Shown piece after piece: positions 6,617 through 12,922 of a stretch of 12,922 bases of DNA (its first letter is position 1; each line of letters begins with the position of its first letter). Source of the DNA: Acidobacteriota bacterium. Lineage in GTDB: Bacteria > Acidobacteriota > Terriglobia > Terriglobales > Acidobacteriaceae. The notes under the pieces are model-generated. The model saw only the letters and a list, made by a program, of their open reading frames with translations, searched no databases and was not told where the DNA came from. The stretch lies in assembly GCA_021801945.1 (NCBI GenBank), contig JAKABE010000051.1, positions 1 to 12,922 on the forward strand, read 5' to 3'. The translations under genes were made by a program, and so were the position numbers.

Positions 6617-9600
6617 TCAGAACTGGAAGATGGTTTGGACGAAGACGCGCCGCGAGGCCGAGCTGGTGGAGAAAATGCGCCCCGCGAGGTTCGTGGAATG
6701 GCCAAAACTCTCCTGCTGGCTGGGATTTGTGCTTATGGTCCCGACCGGAGTATTTAGATTGATGTTGTTAAAGAGATTCAAGGCCTGAATGCTGAAGGAC
6801 AGAGAGTACTTACGCGGGACATTTTCGCCACCGGGGCGCATGCCACCCATCATAAAAGGCCCGCCTGGGCCGCCGCCATGGTGTGGCCCCCCGCCAGGGC
6901 CTCCGAAAAAGCCACCCGGCGGCGGAGCGCCAGCTCCTCCCTCGACCTTGGGGCCGACGCCGAAGGCTCGGGTGAGGCGTAGATTGAAGGCGATCGAGGA
7001 CGGGCTGTTGCCAAGGTTGGGTCCCACGAGTGTCTCACCCGGCTGCGGCACCGTATTGAAGGTGCCGAATTGGGTGCTCACTACGTCGGCGGGATTGGAT
7101 GCTGCGCTTGCAAACGACGGCCTGTCGTTAAAGAAGGCATCGCCGGTGAGATCATTTGTGGTGGTGAAGTTGTATGGATTGCCTGACTGGACCACCAAGA
7201 AAGGATTGAAGGACAAGGCCCACGGCGCAGCATAGGTGCCCATCACAAACAACATCTGTTGATGGACGAAGGCGGCGCGGCCGTAGTCCTGGCTCAGATT
7301 GTAAGAGTTGGAGGGATTCGACCCATCGCCACCATCTGAATTGGCCTGAGTCCAGTTATAGAATCCCATCACCGAGAAGTTACGCGATAGTTGAGCGTTG
7401 GTGTTCACAATGATCTGGTTTTGCTTGTACACCGCCTCGGGAAAGTATTGCTGCACGATGCCCGGAAAGGAAGTTGGGCGTACTCCAGTCAGCGTGGAAC
7501 TGCCATATTGGAAGGTCCCGGGCAAAAAGGCATTCGAGTTGCGCACGACCAACTGGTGCACACCAAAGGAATGCAGATAGGTAAGCGTAAGCGTAGCGGC
7601 TCTCGTCAACTGGCGCGCCACGCTAACACTCGCCTGTTCGGAGTAGGGGGCATGGTAGCTGGGCGAGATCTGGTAAATCTTTGGGGTTGCGGTCGTCCCT
7701 GTGCCGCACGTGGCCAGGTTGATATTGCTCAAGCTGTTGGCGTTGAAGCATGCCGGGTTGGTGATGCTGACCTGTCTTTGGCTGTTCTGCGTGCGGTTGT
7801 ATTGCTCCAGGTTCATCAGGTCGCCGACTTCAAAGCGGTCATAGAAGAAGCCGAAACCGGCGCGAATCACGGTTTTGTCTGGCCCGTTGTTCTTAGCCCC
7901 CCGATGCGGTGCATAGGCCACGGCTAAGCGTGGACCCCAGTCGCTATGGTCGGCGGTGTGGTTTTGCGTCTCCCAGCGCAAGCCTCCGGAGAGGGTGAGG
8001 TTGGGCTTGACCTTCCAGTCGTCCTGGAAGAAGAGCGAGCCGTCGAAGACGTTGCCCTGAAACTTTTGAGCGCCCGTGGTGTAGGTCAGGTTGGTGGGCA
8101 GGCAACCGGCTTTTTCGGTGCATGACGCCGAGATTTGCGCAAAGGTTTTGCCCTGGGCCACGCCATTGGCCGTGGCGACGAAGGCGGCGACCGAGGGGAA
8201 GGTAAAGCTGCCGTTGAAGTTTCCGTTGGTGGAGATAGCTTCGCGGTTGTCTCGCAACCACATGCCAAACTTGATGGCGTGATTACCGGCCGTCAATGTA
8301 GTAAAGTTCTGCAACTCCCAGTGATCCGCATGGGAGTTCATGGACTGGGCAAAGTTGCCGCCGCCGGAGAATGCGCCCGGCACGCTGATTGAGGGCGCGG
8401 TGCTCACCGGAGCCGAGGTAGAAGCGCGGCGCCGGAACTCGCCGCGGGTTTCGTTTACGAGGCGGCTGCTGATGACCTGCGTATCGTCAAACTGGATGGA
8501 GTTGTTGGTCATGTCAGAGGTTGCGGACGTCGAGGGCAACGAGGTCGATCCGATGGAACCGCTCACGTTGTAGCGAAAGAGCTGGTAAAGCACGGTGAGG
8601 GTGTTATTCTGCCCCAGTTGCAAATCGATGCGCGGCGAGAACACTGTGAACGTGTTGGGGTTAAAGAGAGCGCCGGAAAGGGGCTGCACGAAGGAATAGG
8701 TATTGGTCGCGACATCGAATACGGGCCCTCCAGACTTCAGGAAGTAAACGCTGTCGTTCTGCATCTGGCGCCGCATGGCAGTGATAAAGAATGAGGAGTT
8801 CTTTGTGATGGGGCCACTAACGGTGCCGTTGTACATGACGCTGTAATACGAGGGCAATTGTGACGTGGGCACGAAGGGGTTGCCTGTATTCAAGGAGTCG
8901 TCGTTGCCCTGGACGAAGAAACGTGCGTGGATCGCGCCCGTGCCAGGCTTGGTGAGAATCTCAATGCGCCCATAGCCCAGGCGATCGAACTCGGCCGAGA
9001 AGGGATTCTGGTTGACGCGAATCTCGCGAATGGCCGATTTGGGCGGCAACTGGCCGCCAGTAAACCCGTTGATGTAGATCTGGCCGCCGTTTGGTCCCGC
9101 CGAAGGACCGGCCAGTGCCTGCAACTCATTCTGCAACTCGTCGGGATCGTCTGACAGCGCATTCAGTTGCTTGCCTTGCAGGACGACGGTGTTGGAATTT
9201 TGGTCAGCTTGGGTACTGATCGTTGGCGCGCCCTCTGCGGTGACATGCACTTGTTGCTGCGCGGTCGCGATGGCCATCTTGATGTCCACAATCATCGTCT
9301 GGCCAGCCGCTACCTGGATGGGTGCAGAGACATAGCGGTTAAAACCTGGGGCGATGGCTTGGATAACATAGCTGCCCGCCGCCAGGCCTCGCGCCACATA
9401 GCCGCCAACTGCATCGGCGACAAGATGGGCGACCACCGCTCCCTTTGCTGTCGCGACCGTGATCTGAGTGCCTGGAATCAGCGCTCCGGTGGGGTCGGTG
9501 ACCTGCCCACGCAACGAGCTTTGTCCAGCGGCGGCTGTGGGTGTGGCCTGCGCGTATACCGTCACGCAGGCAAAACCAAGAATAGAGGCAAAGAAAAAGC

Positions 9601-9628
9601 GAACAACGGAATGCAATTTTGGGTACAT
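6617..9628 (-). CDS. Oar-like TonB-dependent receptor, copy 2
   Basis: A 1003-residue paralog of the receptor at 1890-4886. It aligns to copy 1 without gaps over the first 230 residues: signal peptide 1-26 (VYA before Gln27), carboxypeptidase-regulatory Ig-like domain about 38-118, plug about 125-230, then barrel to a C-terminal Phe. In residues 151-230 I count 72 of 80 positions identical by eye. A Gly/Pro/His-rich insert with paired His and Met residues occupies 897-935, the same place as the Gly/Arg-rich insert of copy 1 but with different composition. The frame is open from a TTG at 9643, but that codon lies upstream of the ribosome site; GGGAGG four nt before ATG 9628 fixes the start. 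It follows its DUF5666-like partner by 50 bp and a hairpin follows its stop. Substrate unknown. Confidence 0.93.
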   Translation of the reverse strand: MYPKLHSVVRFFFASILGFACVTVYAQATPTAAAGQSSLRGQVTDPTGALIPGTQITVATAKGAVVAHLVADAVGGYVARGLAAGSYVIQAIAPGFNRYVSAPIQVAAGQTMIVDIKMAIATAQQQVHVTAEGAPTISTQADQNSNTVVLQGKQLNALSDDPDELQNELQALAGPSAGPNGGQIYINGFTGGQLPPKSAIREIRVNQNPFSAEFDRLGYGRIEILTKPGTGAIHARFFVQGNDDSLNTGNPFVPTSQLPSYYSVMYNGTVSGPITKNSSFFITAMRRQMQNDSVYFLKSGGPVFDVATNTYSFVQPLSGALFNPNTFTVFSPRIDLQLGQNNTLTVLYQLFRYNVSGSIGSTSLPSTSATSDMTNNSIQFDDTQVISSRLVNETRGEFRRRASTSAPVSTAPSISVPGAFSGGGNFAQSMNSHADHWELQNFTTLTAGNHAIKFGMWLRDNREAISTNGNFNGSFTFPSVAAFVATANGVAQGKTFAQISASCTEKAGCLPTNLTYTTGAQKFQGNVFDGSLFFQDDWKVKPNLTLSGGLRWETQNHTADHSDWGPRLAVAYAPHRGAKNNGPDKTVIRAGFGFFYDRFEVGDLMNLEQYNRTQNSQRQVSITNPACFNANSLSNINLATCGTGTTATPKIYQISPSYHAPYSEQASVSVARQLTRAATLTLTYLHSFGVHQLVVRNSNAFLPGTFQYGSSTLTGVRPTSFPGIVQQYFPEAVYKQNQIIVNTNAQLSRNFSVMGFYNWTQANSDGGDGSNPSNSYNLSQDYGRAAFVHQQMLFVMGTYAAPWALSFNPFLVVQSGNPYNFTTTNDLTGDAFFNDRPSFASAASNPADVVSTQFGTFNTVPQPGETLVGPNLGNSPSSIAFNLRLTRAFGVGPKVEGGAGAPPPGGFFGGPGGGPHHGGGPGGPFMMGGMRPGGENVPRKYSLSFSIQALNLFNNINLNTPVGTISTNPSQQESFGHSTNLAGRIFSTSSASRRVFVQTIFQF

Positions 9629-9632
9629 CTTT

Positions 9633-9638
9633 CCTCCC
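9633..9638 (-). promoter_or_regulatory. Ribosome binding site fixing receptor copy 2 start
   Basis: GGGAGG four nt before ATG 9628. Starting at the in-frame TTG 9643 would place this site inside the coding region and add five residues before a signal peptide that already aligns with copy 1 from Met1. Confidence 0.8.
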
Positions 9639-9678
9639 TGCAATTCCCAATCAAGTTTTCTGTGAATGTGATGAAGTG

Positions 9679-10959
9679 TTACTGGTCGGTTCCGCCGCCA
9701 GCACCCATGCCTTCCCCTCCGGAGGGGGCACTGGTATTCATGCTCCAGCTTGCCAATAGATCCTGGCTGGCAGGTGCCTGAAGCAGTGGCTCGACGCCGG
9801 CTACGACTGTGATGGCGGTGACATCGGATGTGCCCGACGTGGAAACCAGCATGACGGCTTCGCCTTTCTTCAGATCATTGAGATGGATGGATGGCGCACG
9901 GCTCAGCACTTGCTCCGGATTCATTTCCCCTTGGCCACCTTCGCCCATGCGACCCTCGCCGCCGCGCGTGAAGCGTCCGCCGCGACTGGCTGCTCCCGCG
10001 TATGCGCCTGGGCCAGTCTGCGCGCCGCCGTCTCTCTTCAATCGCATGGCCAGGAACTGCGCCATACGTTCGGGCAACCGGCGCATCTGCACGTCTGCGG
10101 GAACATGGATCGTCACCGGCTTCTTCGTCGCCAGATCCTTCACCACCATGGTCGAATTGGCGGGATCAAGCGAAGTGACGATTCCAGAAATGTTGCGGAA
10201 GCTACCTGATACGACTTCTTCAGCCGTCATTTCTGTACCGTTTGCACTCTGCGGGCCGCGAGCCATCAACTGATCGCCGGGATGAATGGCGGTGATGGGC
10301 GCCGGCCGCGCCAAGTCATAGTTCACAGAAGCGGGTGCGTAACGCTTGAGTACCGTGTTCTTAGTGGTTTGGATGGTGAGCGCTTTCGTGACTGGGCCCG
10401 ATCCCTCTTCGATCACGATGGCGCCAGTAGTAGGGTCAACGCTCTTCACCAGTCCACCCACGCCATGCAATTTCCAATCCTCTCGTTCTGCTTCCTGCCG
10501 CTTCTCTACGTCCTCGTGCTTGATGGCAATGATGCGCACCGCCTGGGGTGTCGAAGCCTTGGGGTCCAGATTGACCAGAACTCGGTCTCCAACGGCTAGT
10601 TCGCTGAAAGTCATGTTGACTGCCGCGCTCAGACTGAGTTGTCCCGGCTCAATGCGCATCAACTGGGCGGTGGATGGAACGATTACTGTCTGGTCGCCTT
10701 GTGCTGTCTTTACGGTAAGCGTGTTTCCGTTGATGGCTGAGATGGTACCCAGATAATGCAGCGAGGCCTGGGCATGAGCCACTGTCACAGCCAGCGCCAG
10801 CGCAAGCAACCCGATAATGCTCCTCCACATTGCGTGCGACGGCGAAACGCGCTTGCTTTGCGCCTGGCGCTGTGCGGCACCTTGACCGGCGCATACGCCA
10901 GGGAAACGCCGCATGAAGGTGGTGGAAATCGGTTTGCGAGTCTTTTGGGTGCTCTTCAT
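9679..10959 (-). CDS. Exported DUF5666-like three-module protein, copy 2
   Basis: A 426-residue paralog of the protein at 4943-6055, likewise of unknown function. Three repeats of the same beta-rich module lie at about 70-150, 168-252 and 258-390. Shared blocks include HGVGGLVKSVDPTTG (165-179), VVSGSFRNISG and QMRRLPER (291-298). The C-terminal DLLASWSMNT (400-409) matches copy 1 and is followed by a Gly-rich tail. Residues 311-345 form a Gly/Arg-rich insert inside module 3 that copy 1 lacks in that form. The hydrophobic signal core is at 46-63 (AHA before Gln64), so a long basic leader precedes it. The frame opens at a GTG (11010); ATG 10959 is preferred because GGAG lies 9 nt upstream and its distance to the shared promoter element matches copy 1. 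ATG 10830 would remove the long leader but has no ribosome site. First gene of cassette 2. Confidence 0.8.
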   Translation of the reverse strand: MKSTQKTRKPISTTFMRRFPGVCAGQGAAQRQAQSKRVSPSHAMWRSIIGLLALALAVTVAHAQASLHYLGTISAINGNTLTVKTAQGDQTVIVPSTAQLMRIEPGQLSLSAAVNMTFSELAVGDRVLVNLDPKASTPQAVRIIAIKHEDVEKRQEAEREDWKLHGVGGLVKSVDPTTGAIVIEEGSGPVTKALTIQTTKNTVLKRYAPASVNYDLARPAPITAIHPGDQLMARGPQSANGTEMTAEEVVSGSFRNISGIVTSLDPANSTMVVKDLATKKPVTIHVPADVQMRRLPERMAQFLAMRLKRDGGAQTGPGAYAGAASRGGRFTRGGEGRMGEGGQGEMNPEQVLSRAPSIHLNDLKKGEAVMLVSTSGTSDVTAITVVAGVEPLLQAPASQDLLASWSMNTSAPSGGEGMGAGGGTDQ

Positions 10960-10968
10960 AGAACTTTG

Positions 10969-10972
10969 CTCC
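10969..10972 (-). promoter_or_regulatory. Ribosome binding site supporting start of DUF5666 copy 2
   Basis: GGAG 9 nt before ATG 10959. The other in-frame starts (10995, 10992, 10914 and 10830) lack a comparable site, so this is the main reason for the chosen start. Confidence 0.5.
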
Positions 10973-11018
10973 GCTCTCTGTGCTGTGGTCATCATTGGAA
11001 GCGCTTTCACTATCTCGG

Positions 11019-11047
11019 TAGACGAGCCAGTGCGCGAAAAGGTTGAC
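11019..11047 (-). promoter_or_regulatory. Putative ECF-sigma promoter of cassette 2
   Basis: Minus strand GTCAAC (11042-11047), 17 nt, CGTCTA (11019-11024), 59 nt before the ATG at 10959. Both hexamers and the spacer length are identical to the element before cassette 1, while the spacer interior differs, as expected for selected promoter contacts. An A-rich run (GGAAAAA) lies just upstream on the same strand and could act as an UP element. Confidence 0.55.
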
Positions 11048-11174
11048 GGTCTCGATTTTTCCTGTCCCTGGGCGGCAACCGTACCGACAAGTTCTAGACT
11101 AATCGCTCTATTTACAACAAGTTATTGCGTTGCCCGGGCGCGCTCGACTTTGCGTCCACTTTGTCCCCGGCCAC

Positions 11175-12716
11175 TCAAGGCGCCAGCCGGGCGGTTTCCA
11201 AAAAAGTATAGCTGCCGGACTGCGTGGGAACAACATGCGTCAACTGCCGGTTGTGGACGACAATCGTGTTCAGATACCAGAGATTGATGGCGGGAAGATC
11301 GCGGGCCAGAATCTGTTGCGCCTCCACGTAATCGGCCCGGCGCCGCGCCTCGTTTTCGTTCTGGGCGGCGTCGTTCAGGAGGGCGTCGAGCCGCGGGTTC
11401 GAGTAATGGCTGCGGTTGGCGCCATTGGGCGGAAAGCTTGCTGTCGAAAATACGTAGCTGAATATATCGGGCTGCTCATTGCCGCCGATCCAGCGCAGCG
11501 AGTACATCTGAAAGGCCCCCCGCGTCACGTCGGAGTAAAACGTAGCGAACTCATAGCTGCGGAGGGTTAGCGCGATTCCCACCTTGGCCAGTTCCTGCTG
11601 AAGCACGTCAGCCAGCAGGCGCGTGCCCTCGTCCTGGCTCATCTTCATGGTCAGGTGCAACCGCACCCCATCCGGTCCGGGCGGGTACCCGGCTTCGTCC
11701 AGTAGCCTCTCGGCGCGTGCCGGATCATAGGGATAGCGAGCCACCTCGCCGGTCCAGGCCCAGTGACTGGGCGGCAGCAGGCTGACCGCCGGCCGCGCAT
11801 AGCCGCCTAGCAGGGTGCGAATGATGAGTTTGCGGTTGATGGCGCAGGCGATCGCCTGCCGCACGCGCACATGCTTCAAGATCGGGTCGCGCAGGTTGAA
11901 GGCAAGGTATTGGATCTCGGTGCCCGGCCGGTCTTCGATCACCAGGTTGGGCTGCTTGGTCAGCACCGGCAGCTCATCCGCGGGCAGGGAATTGATGGTC
12001 ACGTCCCCCGATCCCTTTTCGAGTTCAAGCGCCTCCGTAATCGCGTCGGGCACCACGGCAAACCGCACCCGTTCTATTTGCGGCTTTACCGACCAACTGT
12101 AGGGATTGCGCTCAATCACCACGTCCTGATCGATCTGCTGGCTCACGAATCGGAATGGCCCCGTTCCGATTGGATGCCGCCAGAATCCGCGCCCGCTGCC
12201 GTAGGGGACCACACCAAACGCGCCGGTGGAGAGATTGGTGAGCAGAAAATTGTCGGGATGTTTCAAATGGAAGACCACGGTCCACGGGCCGGGCGCATCC
12301 ACCGAGGCCACCGAGGCGTAGGCCGCGGCCTTGGGAGAGATCACCGCGCCGTTGCGCCCCGGATCGATTATCGACTCGATGGTCCAGACCACATCGCGTG
12401 CAGTCAGCGGCTGGCCGTCGGAAAAGCGGACACCCTTGCGCAGATGGAACACCAAGGTAAGCGGCTTGGGTTGTTCCCAGCTTTCGGCCAGCGCGGGCGT
12501 GAAGTGGAAGCTGGCGTCATGCGTCACCAACCCGTCGAAAAGAAGCTCGTCGATGTGCTCCGATGCGGCGTCGGTTCCAATGCGCGGATCGAGATTCGCC
12601 GGACTGCTTTCGATGAGAAAGACCACGGTGTGTGGGTCGCGGTGGGATGAGCGGCAGCCCACCAGGCCCGCTAGCACTGCCAGGGCTAGCAAAACGCCCA
12701 CCAACCGCTTACCCAT
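11175..12716 (-). CDS. Peptide-type ABC transporter substrate-binding lipoprotein
   Basis: A 513-residue member of the DppA/OppA family (SBP_bac_5). The N-terminus is a lipoprotein signal: basic MGKR, hydrophobic core, lipobox LVGC with Cys21. Family landmarks follow: NLDPRIGTDAASEHIDELLFDGL (41-63, written here in part), LRKGVRFSDGQPLTARDVVW (92-111), HPIGTGPFRF (181-190), RQAIACAINRKLI (286-298) and YDPARAERLLDEAGYP (330-345). Length is normal and the protein appears intact. It would capture an oligopeptide-like ligand outside the inner membrane and pass it to a permease. No permease or ATPase gene follows it here. Its ATG lies inside the end of the anmK frame (8-bp overlap) with AGGTG 4 nt upstream, indicating translational coupling; a muropeptide ligand is therefore plausible but unproven. 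No clear terminator is seen downstream. Confidence 0.9.
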   Translation of the reverse strand: MGKRLVGVLLALAVLAGLVGCRSSHRDPHTVVFLIESSPANLDPRIGTDAASEHIDELLFDGLVTHDASFHFTPALAESWEQPKPLTLVFHLRKGVRFSDGQPLTARDVVWTIESIIDPGRNGAVISPKAAAYASVASVDAPGPWTVVFHLKHPDNFLLTNLSTGAFGVVPYGSGRGFWRHPIGTGPFRFVSQQIDQDVVIERNPYSWSVKPQIERVRFAVVPDAITEALELEKGSGDVTINSLPADELPVLTKQPNLVIEDRPGTEIQYLAFNLRDPILKHVRVRQAIACAINRKLIIRTLLGGYARPAVSLLPPSHWAWTGEVARYPYDPARAERLLDEAGYPPGPDGVRLHLTMKMSQDEGTRLLADVLQQELAKVGIALTLRSYEFATFYSDVTRGAFQMYSLRWIGGNEQPDIFSYVFSTASFPPNGANRSHYSNPRLDALLNDAAQNENEARRRADYVEAQQILARDLPAINLWYLNTIVVHNRQLTHVVPTQSGSYTFLETARLAP

Positions 12717-12922
12717 ACATCACCTGCCCCAGAACAACAGGCCGCTTTGCTCCGGTAGCCGCAGGCACATTTCCTGGTAGCCGGCGCCAGGTCGTCCAGG
12801 CCAGCAGGGCGAAGGCGGCCGCTTCCTTGGCTTCGGCCGGCAATCCAAACTCGTCGCTTGCCGCCAGCTCGCATCCCAGCGGCTCCAGCCGCGCGGCCAG
12901 CATTGCCATCAGCGTCCGGTTC
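12709..12922 (-). CDS. anmK: Anhydro-N-acetylmuramic acid kinase, C-terminal part
   Basis: Only the last 70 or so residues are inside the window; the gene continues past the right edge. The visible part begins NRTLMAMLAARL, the segment that follows the GGG.HN motif in AnmK, and continues with SDEFGLPAEAKEAAAFALLA, GNVPAATGAKRPVVLGQV, all typical of the AnmK C-terminus. AnmK phosphorylates and opens 1,6-anhydro-MurNAc to MurNAc-6-phosphate in cytoplasmic cell-wall recycling. The stop codon TAA lies at 12709-12711, inside the start of the lipoprotein gene. The short open frame 12686-12874 on the same strand is an out-of-frame shadow. Confidence 0.88.
   Translation of the reverse strand, partial: NRTLMAMLAARLEPLGCELAASDEFGLPAEAKEAAAFALLAWTTWRRLPGNVPAATGAKRPVVLGQVMYG

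Noticed and set aside
9556..9628. Lipobox-like GFAC in the leader of receptor copy 2
   Set aside because: Phe at -2 and Gly at -3 do not fit a lipobox, and a normal VYA cleavage site follows five residues later, aligned with copy 1.
10960..11174. Terminator after the substrate-binding lipoprotein gene
   Set aside because: Only short imperfect dyads (for example GCCCGGGC near 11132) were found; no stem followed by a U-run.

Overview
The window looks like a chromosomal segment of an Acidobacteriota (Terriglobia-type) genome. The DNA is fairly GC-rich. It carries large Oar-like TonB-dependent receptors with an N-terminal carboxypeptidase-regulatory (Ig-like) domain, paired with exported DUF5666-type proteins, a combination typical of that phylum. 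The taxonomic call is inference from gene content, not from a marker gene.

Layout: 1-365 holds a small double zinc-ribbon protein (minus) with a perfect hairpin just past its stop. Next comes a divergent AT-rich spacer and a family-4 glycosyltransferase (646-1752, plus). This converges on a hairpin terminator (1839-1873) shared with the block that follows. From 1890 to the right edge every gene is on the minus strand. In transcription order these are: the 3' end of anmK (anhydro-N-acetylmuramic acid kinase, cut by the window edge); a peptide-type ABC substrate-binding lipoprotein whose start overlaps the anmK stop; and two consecutive copies of a two-gene cassette. Each cassette is an exported three-module DUF5666-like protein followed 50-56 bp later by a ~1000-residue TonB-dependent receptor.

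The two cassettes are paralogous over both genes and keep the same order and spacing. They also share an upstream element on the minus strand, GTCAAC-17 nt-CGTCTA, lying 58 and 59 nt before the two start codons. This resembles an ECF sigma-factor promoter (AAC in the -35, CGTC in the -10). A perfect 15-bp hairpin separates cassette 2 from cassette 1, so each is probably its own transcription unit, possibly under one ECF sigma factor.

The most interesting candidate system is this duplicated pair of exported DUF5666 protein plus Oar-like receptor. A plausible but unproven reading is that the small exported protein is the partner or cargo of its receptor. The precedent is the Myxococcus TonB-dependent transporter Oar, which is required for secretion of the protease PopC. 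The anmK-lipoprotein pair points to peptidoglycan recycling and muropeptide capture. No RNA genes, CRISPR arrays, insertion sequences or prophage genes were seen.
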